This document shows positions 50,318-59,429 of a stretch of DNA of 64,000 bases, piece by piece. Numbering within the stretch: position 1 is the stretch's first letter; every line of letters begins with the position of its first letter. The DNA is from Roseitranquillus sediminis (GTDB taxonomy: Bacteria > Pseudomonadota > Alphaproteobacteria > Rhodobacterales > Rhodobacteraceae), in contig NZ_JAFFOB010000025.1 in assembly GCF_016918935.1 (NCBI RefSeq), positions 257,971 to 321,970 of the forward strand. The letters run 5' to 3'. The notes below the pieces were generated by a model that was given only the letters and a program-made list of their open reading frames with translations, had not been told where the DNA came from and ran no database searches. Position numbers and translations under genes: made by a program.

Positions 50318-51889
50318 GTGGCACTCGCGCAGGAGCACGTCGGAGCGCCGTCGCGGCCCTTGCTCTGGCGAGGAGTGTCCATCGAGGCCTCTCCACTGGC
50401 AATTCGGATCGTGGCGCTCAACCTCCTCGCGCTCACCTTCCTGGTGGCCGGGGTGCTCTGGGCGGCGCCCTTCCGCTCGAGCCTTTTGGAGCAGCGAGCG
50501 GCTGCGCTCATGACCGAGGCGCGGCTGACGGCCGCGTTGCTGGAAGGCGGCACGCTGTCCTCGAACGACGCATTGATGTTTCACGTCGACGAGATCGCCC
50601 GCATCTCGTCGGCGGACATCCTGATCTTCGACGGTCGTGGCACGCTTCTGGCGATGGCGGAGGGGCACCTGCGGCAGCCATCCTTGCCGGGCAGCAGAAC
50701 CTACTTCACCGACGCGCTGGACCTCCTTTGGATCGCGATCTCGGACCACCGTCGCGCGGAGTCGCGCGACCCCCCGACGCCCTCCCGCGTGGAGCTTGCG
50801 CGGGCGCTGGCTGATGACGGCCATGGCTTGTCGATCGTGAAGATCGAGGGTCGCACCGTACTGTCGGCTTCCGAGCCGCTCGGCAGCGGCGTCGTGGTGC
50901 TGACCTCGGCGGCGGGCGAGATCGATTCTATGGCCCGGGCCGAGCGCGAGCAGGTGCTGCGCATGTTTGCGGTGGCGGTCGTTGTCTCGATCGGTTCCAG
51001 CCTGCTCTTGGCCTCGACGGTGGCTACGCCGCTCGCCCGGCTCGCCGAGGCGGCCGAGGCCGGGCGTGACCGCGACGCCCGCGCCGTCGGCGCAAACCGC
51101 GTGCGGATCCCCGACCTGACTGGCCGCACCGACGAGATCGGCCGACTCTCCCGATCGCTCAAGGGCATGGTCGCTGCGCTCTATGATCGGATCGACGTGA
51201 ACGAGCAGTTCGCCGCCGACGTGGCTCACGAGATCAAGAACCCGCTCGCGTCGATGAAGTCGGCGGTCGGCGCGATGCGTGTCGCGTCGCGGCCTGACCA
51301 GCGGGAGAAGCTGCTGGAGGTGATCGAGCACGACGTCGGCCGCCTCGACCGGCTAGTCAGCGACATATCCAGCGCCTCCCGCCTCGACAGCGAGCTGGTG
51401 CGCGAGGACGAGGAGGTGCTGGACCTCACCCGGATGCTGTCGCGCCTCGTCGAGCATTTCGAGCGCGAGGCGGCGGCGAAGGGGGTCGAGGTGATCTCGG
51501 ACCTGCCGGACCAACCGGTGCTGATCCGGGGGCTGGAGGCGCGGCTGGCGCAGGTCGTGGTGAACCTCGTCTCGAATGCGATCTCGTTCTGCGAAGAGGG
51601 CGACGCGATCCGCATCTGGGCGCGCCGACGGTCGAAGCGCGTGCTGATCGTGGTCGAGGACACCGGGCCGGGCGTGCCGGAAGAGGCGCTCGACATGATT
51701 TTCCGCCGATTCTATTCCGAGCGGCCGGCCGATCAATTCGGCGGACACTCCGGCCTCGGTCTCGCCATCTCGAAGCAGATCGTCGAGGCGCATGGCGGCG
51801 TGATCTGGGCCGAGAACATCCGGCCGACCCAGGCCGACGTGACGTCCGAGCCGCTTGGCGCGCGTTTCGTCGTCGGCCTGCCGGGATGA
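50318..51889 (+). CDS. chvG: ChvG/ExoS sensor histidine kinase
   Basis: 523 residues. Membrane segments at about 27-50 and 213-236 bracket a periplasmic sensor domain of about 160 residues; a HAMP region follows, then HisKA with His304 in DVAHEIKNPLASMK and an ATPase domain (NLVSNAISF, EDTGPGVPE, GHSGLGLAISKQI). GTG 50318 starts one base after the chvI stop. ChvG senses low pH in Agrobacterium with the help of ExoR; no exoR is present in this window. Confidence 0.96.
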   Translation: MALAQEHVGAPSRPLLWRGVSIEASPLAIRIVALNLLALTFLVAGVLWAAPFRSSLLEQRAAALMTEARLTAALLEGGTLSSNDALMFHVDEIARISSADILIFDGRGTLLAMAEGHLRQPSLPGSRTYFTDALDLLWIAISDHRRAESRDPPTPSRVELARALADDGHGLSIVKIEGRTVLSASEPLGSGVVVLTSAAGEIDSMARAEREQVLRMFAVAVVVSIGSSLLLASTVATPLARLAEAAEAGRDRDARAVGANRVRIPDLTGRTDEIGRLSRSLKGMVAALYDRIDVNEQFAADVAHEIKNPLASMKSAVGAMRVASRPDQREKLLEVIEHDVGRLDRLVSDISSASRLDSELVREDEEVLDLTRMLSRLVEHFEREAAAKGVEVISDLPDQPVLIRGLEARLAQVVVNLVSNAISFCEEGDAIRIWARRRSKRVLIVVEDTGPGVPEEALDMIFRRFYSERPADQFGGHSGLGLAISKQIVEAHGGVIWAENIRPTQADVTSEPLGARFVVGLPG

Positions 51890-52437
51890 ATCTGCTGCTG
51901 CCGCACCGTCGCGGCGACAGGGGCCTTGCGCGGCCGTCGACTTTGGCCAATCTCGCGCAACACAATGTTCATCCGGGCCAGGTGGTGCCACAACGATCAA
52001 GCGAAATCGGTGAGACAACAACCGTCGTGCACGGAACAACAGTTGCTGTCGACGCCGCCGCGCTGCTGATCCGGGGACCGGCCGGGAGCGGGAAATCGTC
52101 ACTGGCGTTGCAGATGATCGCACTCGGTGCGTCCCTCGTGTCTGACGATCGCACGCTGATCGAAGCGCCCGACGACGGCCCGCCCGTGGCGCGGCCGCCG
52201 CAAGCGATCGCGGGTCTGATCGAGGCGCGGGGGATCGGCGTATTGCACGTGGCGCACCGGACGCGGGCGCGACTTTGCGCGGTGGTCGACCTGTCGGAAT
52301 CGGAGATGGACCGCATGCCGCCCCTCCGCGTCACCCACCTCGTCGGGCGGGACGTGCCGCTGATCCTGCGAGCCGAGGGTCCTGCCTTCGCCGCGGCGCT
52401 GGTGCAGTTGCTTCGCGGCGCTCGAGTGGCACCATGA
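51886..52437 (+). CDS. hprK: Short alphaproteobacterial HPr kinase/phosphorylase
   Basis: 183 residues from ATG 51886, which overlaps the chvG stop as ATGA. Phosphorylates the regulatory serine of HPr. Only the C-terminal catalytic domain is present, as normal in Alphaproteobacteria: Walker A GPAGSGKSS at residues 64-72, SDDRTLIEA near 89, and RGIGVLHVAH near 119. The first 33 residues do not resemble the family; GTG 51982 or 51985 would give about 151 residues, the usual length, so the start is open. Confidence 0.9.
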   Translation: MNLLLPHRRGDRGLARPSTLANLAQHNVHPGQVVPQRSSEIGETTTVVHGTTVAVDAAALLIRGPAGSGKSSLALQMIALGASLVSDDRTLIEAPDDGPPVARPPQAIAGLIEARGIGVLHVAHRTRARLCAVVDLSESEMDRMPPLRVTHLVGRDVPLILRAEGPAFAAALVQLLRGARVAP

Positions 52438-53312
52438 GCGTGCGCGTCGTCCTCGTCACGGGCCCGGCCGGCGCAGGCCGCTCCACCGCCATAGCCGCGC
52501 TCGAGGATCTGGGTTTCGAGGCCATCGACAACATGCCGCTGTCGCTCGTTCCGCGCCTCTTCGACGGGCCGGTGATGGAGCGGCCGCTGGCGCTCGGGCT
52601 CGACCCGCGCAACCGGGATTTCTCGCCGGGCAACATGGCCGCACTGGTCGCGACGCTGCGACAGGTCGCGACGGTGGACGTGCTCTTCCTGGAGTGCCGC
52701 CCGGACGTCCTGATGCGGCGCTTTTCCGAGACGCGGCGCCGGCACCCGATGTCACCGGACGCGGACCCCAGCGTCGGCATCGGGCGCGAGACCGAGATGC
52801 TGGACCCGGTCCGGGATCTCGCAAAGCTGAAGGTCGATACATCCGAGCTCTCGCCGCATGAGCTGCGTGCACGGCTGGCCGAGATGCTGGGGCCTTCGGA
52901 GACGCACGACATGGCGATCTCACTACAGTCGTTCTCCTACAAGCGCGGACTGCCATCGGGTCTGGACCTCGCGTTCGACGTGCGCTTCCTGCGCAATCCG
53001 CACTGGGTGCCCGAGCTTCGGCCGCTCGACGGGCTGGATCCGGCTGTCGCAGGCCACGTCGCCGGCGACCCGCGGTACGACGATTTCATCGAGCGCTGGT
53101 GCGACCTCGCGCGGATCCTGCTGCCAGGCTATCGCGACGAAGGCAAGTCGCACCTCTCGATCGGCTTCGGGTGTACCGGAGGGCAACACAGGTCGGTTAC
53201 TGTTGTCGAGGTGATCGCGCGGGCGCTTGCGGACGACGGTTGGCGAGTGTCAACTAGGCACAGAGAAATCGAGCGTCGCGGGCCGGCCGCAGACGCCCGG
53301 GATTTGGGGTAG
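52434..53312 (+). CDS. rapZ: RapZ family nucleotide-binding protein
   Basis: 292 residues. In enterobacteria RapZ is an RNA-binding adaptor controlling glmS; in Alphaproteobacteria it accompanies the PTS genes. The P-loop reads GPAGAGRST at residues 10-18, with Arg in place of the usual Lys. DNMPLSLVPRL near 33, LFLECRPDVLMRRFSETRRRHP near 83 and the C-terminal SIGFGCTGGQHRSVTVVE are family signatures. Start overlaps the hprK stop (ATGA). Confidence 0.95.
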   Translation: MSVRVVLVTGPAGAGRSTAIAALEDLGFEAIDNMPLSLVPRLFDGPVMERPLALGLDPRNRDFSPGNMAALVATLRQVATVDVLFLECRPDVLMRRFSETRRRHPMSPDADPSVGIGRETEMLDPVRDLAKLKVDTSELSPHELRARLAEMLGPSETHDMAISLQSFSYKRGLPSGLDLAFDVRFLRNPHWVPELRPLDGLDPAVAGHVAGDPRYDDFIERWCDLARILLPGYRDEGKSHLSIGFGCTGGQHRSVTVVEVIARALADDGWRVSTRHREIERRGPAADARDLG

Positions 53313-53318
53313 GCGAGC

Positions 53319-53714
53319 GTGATCGGGATCGTGATCGTCGCGCATGGCGGTCTCGCAAGGGAGTACCTGGCAGCGGTGGAGCATGTCGTGGGCCATCAGC
53401 CCGGGATTCGTGCGATCTCGATAGAGGCGGACCACGACAGGGGCATGAAGCAGGACGAGATCTGCTGCGCCGCCGACGACGTGGACACCGGCGACGGCGT
53501 GGTCGTGGTGACTGACATGTTCGGCGGCTCGCCGTCGAACCTGTCGCTCAGGGCCTGCTCGCCCGCCAACCGCAAGATCGTATACGGCGCCAATCTTCCC
53601 ATGCTCATCAAGCTCGCCAAATCCCGCCATGCCACGGTCGAGGCCGCGGTCGAGCAGGCGCTGGCGGCCGGACGCAAGTACATTGACAGCTTCGACTGCT
53701 CCCTCTGCCGATGA
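53319..53714 (+). CDS. PTS system EIIA component, mannose family
   Basis: 131 residues from GTG 53319. The phosphoryl-accepting histidine is His9 in IVIVAHGGLAREYL; VVVVTDMFGGSPSNLS near residue 60 and GANLPMLIKL near 90 complete the mannose-family EIIA fold. No EIIB, EIIC or EIID gene is nearby, so this subunit is likely regulatory rather than transporting. Overlaps HPr by four bases. Confidence 0.94.
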   Translation: MIGIVIVAHGGLAREYLAAVEHVVGHQPGIRAISIEADHDRGMKQDEICCAADDVDTGDGVVVVTDMFGGSPSNLSLRACSPANRKIVYGANLPMLIKLAKSRHATVEAAVEQALAAGRKYIDSFDCSLCR

Positions 53715-53983
53715 CCTGCCGCAGGACGCTGAAGATCGTCAACGAGAAGGGTCTGCACGCGCGCGCCTCGGCGCGCCTCGTCGAGACGGTGGAGAAGTTC
53801 GACGCGCGGGCTACGGTTTCGAAGGATGGCCTCGACGCGTCGGGCGACAGCATTATGGGCCTTCTGATGCTGGCCGCGTCGCGCGGAACCAGCATCGATG
53901 TCGAGACGAAGGGGGCCGAGGCCGAGGCCCTCGCCCTGGCCATCGAACGACTTGTCGCCGACCGTTTCGGCGAACCCTTCTGA
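53711..53983 (+). CDS. ptsH: HPr phosphocarrier protein
   Basis: 90 residues. Receives a phosphate from EI at His16 in NEKGLHARASARLVE and can be phosphorylated by HprK at the regulatory Ser47 in ASGDSIMGLLML. The presence of both sites together with hprK upstream argues for a control rather than sugar-uptake role. EI is not in the window. Start overlaps the EIIA stop as ATGA. Confidence 0.96.
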   Translation: MTCRRTLKIVNEKGLHARASARLVETVEKFDARATVSKDGLDASGDSIMGLLMLAASRGTSIDVETKGAEAEALALAIERLVADRFGEPF

Positions 53984-54017
53984 GCGGCGCCGGGTGCCGC
54001 CCGACCGGCTGGAGCCT

Positions 54018-54881
54018 GTGACCGAGAAAACGTCAGCCGCCGACCGAGAGGGAACGCAGAGACAGCCCCCTTATGACCGGCGGCGGCTGTCCTACGCCAA
54101 TACCTTTCCGGACCCAGTCAAGGCCAACGTCATCCGCACGCTCGAGTGGCTTACAGGCAAGCTGACGCTGCTGCGCCTGATCCGCCGGTTCGAGCGTAGC
54201 GGCATCCTGCCAGGGCAGGCCTTCTGGGGCGATGCGCTGCGGCACATGGGAATCGAAGTCCGGACGCCGGCGGAGCAAATTGCGCGCATTCCGCGCGATG
54301 GCCCTTTGGTGGTTGTGGCGAACCACCCGCACGGTCTCATCGACGGCATCGTTCTGGCGGAGCTCGTTGGACGGGTGCGGACGGACTACAAGATCCTGAC
54401 GCGTTCGCTTTTGACCGGTGTGCGGATCCTGGACCCGTTTACGATCCCGGTGCCGTTCCCGCACGAGCCCGACGCACAGAAGCGCGGCCTTGCCATGCGG
54501 GCCGAGGCAATGGCGCATCTCGCCGGCGGCGGTGCGATCGTGCTCTTCCCGTCTGGTTCGGTGGCGGCGTCCGCGCGACCCTTCGGTCCGGCCGTCGAGG
54601 CGGAGTGGAATCCCTTCACCGCGAAGCTGGTGCAGCGGTCGGGGGCGGCAGTCCTGCCGATTTACTTCCCAGGCCAGAACTCGCGCTGGTATCAGCTTGC
54701 GAACCAGGTATCGCCGACGCTGCGCCAGGGCCTCCTGATCCACGAGGTCGTCAACGCGCGCAACAGGCCGCAGGCGCCGGTCGTCGGCCACCCGATCCTG
54801 CCGGAAGAGATTGCCCGCTGGCGCGACCGACCGCGGGACTTCGTCCGGTGGCTGCGGGAGACGACGCTGGCGCTGGGCTAG
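54018..54881 (+). CDS. Lysophospholipid acyltransferase family protein (NHPxGxxDG type)
   Basis: 287 residues from GTG 54018. The acyltransferase block I reads NHPHGLIDG at residues 102-110 (His-X5-Asp rather than the canonical His-X4-Asp of PlsC), followed by ILDPFTIPVPFP near 139 and the block III LFPSGSVA near 174. This resembles the hemolysin-like acyltransferases, some of which act in ornithine-lipid synthesis; substrate unknown. It lies 34 bases after HPr and is the last gene of the chvI run. A longer form could begin at GTG 53994. Confidence 0.84.
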   Translation: MTEKTSAADREGTQRQPPYDRRRLSYANTFPDPVKANVIRTLEWLTGKLTLLRLIRRFERSGILPGQAFWGDALRHMGIEVRTPAEQIARIPRDGPLVVVANHPHGLIDGIVLAELVGRVRTDYKILTRSLLTGVRILDPFTIPVPFPHEPDAQKRGLAMRAEAMAHLAGGGAIVLFPSGSVAASARPFGPAVEAEWNPFTAKLVQRSGAAVLPIYFPGQNSRWYQLANQVSPTLRQGLLIHEVVNARNRPQAPVVGHPILPEEIARWRDRPRDFVRWLRETTLALG

Positions 54882-55753
54882 CGTGTGGGAACTGGCGTCT
54901 CGCCGCGGTAGTCGTAGAACCCGCGCTGTGTCTTGCGGCCAAGCCAGCCGGCCTCGACATACTTGGTCAGGAGCGGGCAGGGCCGGTACTTGGTGTCCGC
55001 CAGCCCGTCGTGCAGCACGTTCATGATCGCGAGGCAGGTGTCGAGTCCGATGAAGTCCGCGAGCTCCAGCGGCCCCATCGGGTGGTTGGTGCCCAGCTTC
55101 ATCGCGTTGTCGATCGAGCCCACGTTGCCCACGCCCTCGTAGAGCGTGTAGACCGCCTCGTTGATCATCGGCATCAGGATGCGATTGACGATGAAGGCGG
55201 GGAAATCCTCGGCGCTTGCCGCGGTCTTGCCCAGCTTCTCCACCACGCCAAGAAGCGTCCGATAGGTCACCTCGTCGGTCGCGATGCCGCGTATCAGCTC
55301 GACGAGCTGCATCACCGGTACCGGATTCATGAAGTGAAAGCCCATGAATTTCTCGGGCCGGTCCGTCCGGCTCGCGAGCCGCGTGATCGAGATCGACGAG
55401 GTGTTCGAGGTCAGGATCGTGTGCGGCCTGAGGTGCGGCACGAGGTCCTCGAAGATCGCCGTCTTGATCGTCTCGCGCTCGGTCGCCGCCTCGATCACCA
55501 GATCGCACTGCCCAAGGTCGCTCAGCGTCAACGTCGTGGCGATCCGGTCGAGCGCCGCGTCGCGCTCCGCCTGCGAGATCTTTTCGCGCGAGACCTGCCG
55601 GTCGAGGTTCCGTCCAATCAGCTCGCGCGCCTTCTCGAGCGCGTCGCGGCTGACGTCGGTCATCAGCACTTCGTATCCGGCGAGGGCGAAGACATGGGCG
55701 ATGCCGTTGCCCATTTGGCCTGCTCCGACGACGCCGACCTTCGCGATTTCCAT
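54878..55753 (-). CDS. hbd: 3-Hydroxybutyryl-CoA dehydrogenase
   Basis: 291 residues. NAD(P)-dependent oxidation of 3-hydroxyacyl-CoA, used in fatty-acid and butyrate/PHB metabolism and interconverting acetoacetyl-CoA. Rossmann motif GAGQMGNGIA at residues 10-19, the catalytic His in FMGFHFMNPVPVMQLVE near 138, and the FIVNRILMPMINEA and DNAMKLGTNHPMGPLELAD segments. ATG 55753 follows GAGGGCGAC; 33 further codons upstream are open but basic. Its 3' end overlaps the convergent acyltransferase by four bases. Confidence 0.95.
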   Translation of the reverse strand: MEIAKVGVVGAGQMGNGIAHVFALAGYEVLMTDVSRDALEKARELIGRNLDRQVSREKISQAERDAALDRIATTLTLSDLGQCDLVIEAATERETIKTAIFEDLVPHLRPHTILTSNTSSISITRLASRTDRPEKFMGFHFMNPVPVMQLVELIRGIATDEVTYRTLLGVVEKLGKTAASAEDFPAFIVNRILMPMINEAVYTLYEGVGNVGSIDNAMKLGTNHPMGPLELADFIGLDTCLAIMNVLHDGLADTKYRPCPLLTKYVEAGWLGRKTQRGFYDYRGETPVPTR

Positions 55754-55895
55754 GTCGCCCTCACATCTCCGCTGACCGCGCGACATTTGGCAGGCCGTGG
55801 TGCCGTGCGCAAGCGATCGGTCGAATTGCGACCTTAGCACTCTGGCAACCATGCGGCGGCTATCGAACCTGAGGGTTTGACGAGGTGTGATCGGT

Positions 55896-56720
55896 ATGAC
55901 GTTCGAGAAGGTGTCAGCGACGGCGCTGGACTACGCGCCCTGCCGCTACGGAGCCTCGCGCACCACTTTCCGCGGTCCGGCGAAGGATCTGCGAGCGCCT
56001 TACGTCGCAACGCTGGGCGGAACCGAGACCTACGGCCGCTTCGTACCGGAGCCCTTCGCCGACCTGCTGGAGCGGCGTCTTGGACGAACCGTCGTGAACT
56101 TCGGGTGCGTGAACGCCGGCCTTGACGTCTTCATCGCCGACGATGTCGTCATGCAGGCGTGCGCCGAAGCGGCGCTGACGGTGATCCAAATCACCGGCGC
56201 ACAGAACATGTCCAACCGCTTTTACACCGTGCATCCGCGCCGGAACGACCGCTTCCTGCGGGCGTCGAATGTGATGCAGGGGATCTGGCCCGAGATCGAC
56301 TTCACCGACATCCACTTCACGCGGCACCTTCTCGGCGTGCTGAAGGCGGCCTCGTCCGACCGCTTCGCAATGCTGGAGCGGGAGCTGGCCGAGGCCTGGG
56401 TCGCACGGATGCAGGCGCTGGTACGACAGCTCAGCGGGCGCGCGGTGCTGCTCTGGATGGCGGACCGCCGGCCCGGCGAGGCCACCGATCCCGCCGCGGA
56501 TGCCGGGCCGCTCTTCGTGACGCGAGAGATGATCGAGCTGCTGCGGCCGCATGTCCTCGACATCGTGGAGGTCGTGGCGCCGAGGCCCTATCCTGAGCTG
56601 GGAACCGAGGGGATGGTGTTCGCGCCGCTTGAATTTTCGGCCGCCGAGGCTTTGCCCGGTCCCGCCGAGCACGTTCGCGCCGCCGAAATTCTCGCGGATC
56701 GGCTGGCGCGCCACCTCTGA
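55896..56720 (+). CDS. DUF6473 family protein
   Basis: 274 residues from ATG 55896. The start MTFEKVSATALDYAPCRYGASRTTFRGP and the following YVATLGGTETYGRFVPEPF match a rhodobacterial family I know only as DUF6473. A NFGCVNAGLDVF segment near residue 70 and TGAQNMSNRFYTVHPRRNDRF near 100 are well defined, and the overall order resembles a nucleotide or sulfate-transfer fold, but I cannot assign an activity. GTG 55887 is an alternative start. Alone on the plus strand between hbd and etfA. Confidence 0.78.
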   Translation: MTFEKVSATALDYAPCRYGASRTTFRGPAKDLRAPYVATLGGTETYGRFVPEPFADLLERRLGRTVVNFGCVNAGLDVFIADDVVMQACAEAALTVIQITGAQNMSNRFYTVHPRRNDRFLRASNVMQGIWPEIDFTDIHFTRHLLGVLKAASSDRFAMLERELAEAWVARMQALVRQLSGRAVLLWMADRRPGEATDPAADAGPLFVTREMIELLRPHVLDIVEVVAPRPYPELGTEGMVFAPLEFSAAEALPGPAEHVRAAEILADRLARHL

Positions 56721-56740
56721 AGCGGCGCGCCCTGATGGAG

Positions 56741-57667
56741 TCAGAGCTTTTCGGTAAGCTCCGGTACGATCTTGAAGAGATCGCCGACGAGGCCGTAGTC
56801 GGCGACCTGGAAGATCGGCGCCTCCTCGTCCTTGTTGATCGCAACGATGACCTTCGAGTCCTTCATCCCGGCCAGGTGCTGGATAGCGCCGGATATGCCA
56901 ACCGCGACGTAGAGCTCGGGCGCCACCACCTTGCCGGTCTGCCCGACCTGCCAGTCGTTCGGCGCATAGCCCGAGTCGACCGCCGCGCGCGACGCGCCGA
57001 CCGCGGCGCCGAGCTTGTCGGCCAGCTTCTCGATCATCGCGAAGTCGTCGGCGGAGCCGATGCCGCGGCCACCGGACACGATCCGTTTGGCCGAGGTCAG
57101 TTCGGGCCGGTCGCTCTCGGCGAGCTTGTCCTCGACCCATTCGCTGAGGCCCGGATCGTCGGCGACTGAGATGGTCTCGACCTCCGCCGACCCGCCCTCG
57201 CCCGTCGCGTCGAAGGTCGAGGTGCGGACGGTGAGCACCTTCTTCGCATCCTTCGACTTCACCGTCTGGATCGCGTTGCCGGCGTAGACCGGGCGCTCGA
57301 ACGTGTCCGCGTCCACCACACCCGAGACGTCCGAGATGACCATCACGTCGAGCAGGGCCGCGACCCGCGGCATGATGTTCTTGGCGTCCGTCGTCGCAGG
57401 CGCGACGATGTGGTCGTAGTCGCCCGCGAGCGAGACGATGAGTGCCGCCGTGGGTTCGGCCAGCCTATGGCCGAGCGCGGCGTCCTCTGCGCAGAGCACG
57501 CGGGCCACCCCGTCAAGCCCTGCCGCCGCCTGCGCTGCGTCCAAAGCGTGGGCGCCGGCGCAGAGGACGGTAACCTCACCGAGCAGCTTCGCGGCCGTCA
57601 GGGCCTTGGCCGTCGCGTCGACGGCGAGCTGCCCGTCCGTCACCTCACCAATCAGAAGAACCGCCAT
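56741..57667 (-). CDS. etfA: Electron transfer flavoprotein alpha subunit
   Basis: 308 residues. Holds the FAD that receives electrons from acyl-CoA dehydrogenases and passes them to ETF-quinone oxidoreductase. The C-terminal FAD domain shows [58 protein letters not shown] and [16 protein letters not shown], the full family signature. Start overlaps the etfB stop as TGATG. Confidence 0.98.
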   Translation of the reverse strand: MAVLLIGEVTDGQLAVDATAKALTAAKLLGEVTVLCAGAHALDAAQAAAGLDGVARVLCAEDAALGHRLAEPTAALIVSLAGDYDHIVAPATTDAKNIMPRVAALLDVMVISDVSGVVDADTFERPVYAGNAIQTVKSKDAKKVLTVRTSTFDATGEGGSAEVETISVADDPGLSEWVEDKLAESDRPELTSAKRIVSGGRGIGSADDFAMIEKLADKLGAAVGASRAAVDSGYAPNDWQVGQTGKVVAPELYVAVGISGAIQHLAGMKDSKVIVAINKDEEAPIFQVADYGLVGDLFKIVPELTEKL

Positions 57668-58428
57668 CAGATCACCCCCGCTTCGTCCTTGAGCTTCGCG
57701 ATCAGCTCGTCGACCGAGCCCACCATCACGCCCGCCTTGCGGCCGCCCGGCTCCGCCGTCTTGACCACCTCGAGCCGCGACGCGACGTCCACGCCGTAGT
57801 CGGCAGGGGTCTTCTCCTCCAGTGGCTTCTTCTTGGCCTTCATGATGTTCGGCAGCGATGCGTAGCGAGGCTCGTTGAGGCGCAGGTCGGTGGTCACGAT
57901 CGCCGGCATCTTCACGCGGATCGTCTGCAGCCCGCCGTCCACCTCGCGCGTGACCTTCGCATGGTCGCCGTCGATCTCCACCGCGCTGGCGAAGGTGGCC
58001 TGGCCCCAGCCCAGCAGCGCCGCCAGCATCTGGCCCGTCGCGTTCATGTCGTTGTCGATCGCCTGCTTGCCGGCGACCACCAGCCCCGGCTGCTCCTCGT
58101 CCACGACGGCCTTGAGGAGCTTCGCCACCGCCAGCGGCTCGATGTCCTGGTGCACGTCGTCGGCGGCCACGATCAGGATCGCCCGGTCGGCGCCCATGGC
58201 GAGTGCCGTCCGCAGCGTCTCCTGCGCCTGCTTCACGCCGATGGAAACCGCCACGACCTCCTCGACCACGCCCTTCTCGCGCAGCCGGATCGCCTCCTCG
58301 ACCGCAATCTCGTCGAACGGGTTCATCGACATCTTGACGTTGGCGAGATCGACTCCCGATCCGTCGGACTTCACCCGGACCTTCACGTTGTAGTCAATCA
58401 CGCGCTTCACCGGCACGAGTACCTTCAT
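57667..58428 (-). CDS. etfB: Electron transfer flavoprotein beta subunit
   Basis: 253 residues. Partner of EtfA, binds AMP. The N-terminus [36 protein letters not shown] near residue 35, and the signature [30 protein letters not shown] near 118 are diagnostic. ATG 58428 follows GGAGACGCACGC; the same ten bases GGAGACGCAC precede mcd. A 160-base gap separates it from the adenosyltransferase gene upstream, likely containing its promoter. Confidence 0.98.
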   Translation of the reverse strand: MKVLVPVKRVIDYNVKVRVKSDGSGVDLANVKMSMNPFDEIAVEEAIRLREKGVVEEVVAVSIGVKQAQETLRTALAMGADRAILIVAADDVHQDIEPLAVAKLLKAVVDEEQPGLVVAGKQAIDNDMNATGQMLAALLGWGQATFASAVEIDGDHAKVTREVDGGLQTIRVKMPAIVTTDLRLNEPRYASLPNIMKAKKKPLEEKTPADYGVDVASRLEVVKTAEPGGRKAGVMVGSVDELIAKLKDEAGVI

Positions 58429-58588
58429 GCGTGCGTCTCCCTCATCGTGGCCCGCATGCGGACCAATCGTTCACGTTCCGCCTGTCAGTTAGCCCGATGA
58501 GACCCCGGACAACAGGCCAAAACCGCGGGGCGACGCAAGGGTGAGCGGCTGGCGCTTTCCTCCGCCCGCCGCTCTGCGGCCGCCGCCT

Positions 58589-59161
58589 TCAGCGGTTGGC
58601 TCCAGGAACCCAGAGCACGTCGGCGCGCCCGCCGTCGTTGGCCATGCGTGCCGCGACGAAGAACCAGTCGCTCAGCCGGTTGAGGTAGCGCACGGCCTCG
58701 GGATTGACCTCCTCGCGCCCCGCAAGCTCGACCGTCAGGCGCTCCGCCCGCCGCGTGACCGTGCGGCAAAGGTGCAGCGCCGCGGACAGCGCGGAGCCAC
58801 CGGGCAAGATGAACGAGCGCAGCGGCTCCAACTCGGCGGTCATCGCGTCGATCTCGCCCTCGAGACGTCTCACCTGCGCGGCCGCGATGCGAAGCGGCGG
58901 ATACTCCGCGTCCGCGTCGGCGGCACTGCCAGGTCGGCAGAGGTCGGCACCGAGGTCGAAGAGGTCGTTCTGAATCCGCATCAGCGCCTCGTCCACGACC
59001 TCCGCCGCATGAAGCCGCGCCAGCCCCACCGTCGCGTTCGCCTCGTCCACGGTTCCGTATGCCGCCACTCGCAGCGCGTGCTTGGCCGTCCGCGATCCGT
59101 CGCCGAGGGCGGTGTCTCCCGCGTCGCCGGTCCGCGTGTAGATCTTGTTCAGCACGACCAT
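58589..59161 (-). CDS. Cob(I)yrinic acid a,c-diamide adenosyltransferase, PduO type
   Basis: 190 residues. Makes adenosylcobalamin, the cofactor of methylmalonyl- and ethylmalonyl-CoA mutases. The ATP-binding N-terminus KIYTRTGDAGDTALGDGSR is at residues 6-24, YGTVDEANATVGLAR near 35, and RAERLTVELAGREEVNPEAVRYLNRLSDWFFVAARMAN near 138-175. ATG 59161 follows GGAGGG. It lies four bases after the twin-TM protein gene. Confidence 0.95.
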   Translation of the reverse strand: MVVLNKIYTRTGDAGDTALGDGSRTAKHALRVAAYGTVDEANATVGLARLHAAEVVDEALMRIQNDLFDLGADLCRPGSAADADAEYPPLRIAAAQVRRLEGEIDAMTAELEPLRSFILPGGSALSAALHLCRTVTRRAERLTVELAGREEVNPEAVRYLNRLSDWFFVAARMANDGGRADVLWVPGANR

Positions 59162-59165
59162 GGCT

Positions 59166-59369
59166 TCACCCTCCGCGACGGAAGAAGACGAAGACGAGGA
59201 TCAGCAGCACCGCCAGTGCCTGCGCGAGGATGCGCAGCCGCATTACGCGGTTGGCGTGCTTGCGGTTGAACTCGCCGCCGAGGCCGAAGCCGCCGATGCC
59301 CACCATGAGGATGCCCAGCACGATGAGGACCGCAATGCCGACGATGATGAAAAGTGGATCAGATGCCAT
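59166..59369 (-). CDS. Small twin-transmembrane (HIG1-like) protein
   Basis: 67 residues. Two membrane segments (about 6-29 and 46-63) joined by a basic loop GGEFNRKHANRVMRLRILAQ that resembles the HIG1 loop. HIG1 proteins act as assembly factors for respiratory complexes; whether that holds here is inference. ATG 59369 follows AAGGAGC. Conserved position upstream of the adenosyltransferase and etf genes in Rhodobacterales. Confidence 0.85.
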   Translation of the reverse strand: MASDPLFIIVGIAVLIVLGILMVGIGGFGLGGEFNRKHANRVMRLRILAQALAVLLILVFVFFRRGG

Positions 59370-59429
59370 GTCGCTCCTTCCGCGTCCCGCTCGTCATGTA
59401 GGCGCGCCAGCGTTCCGGGCGAACCGGAG

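Noticed and set aside
53898..54017. Longer form of the acyltransferase beginning inside the HPr gene
   Set aside because: The added 40 residues are Arg/Pro-rich antisense-like sequence of another frame of HPr and show no conservation pattern; GTG 54018 or 53994 is more likely.
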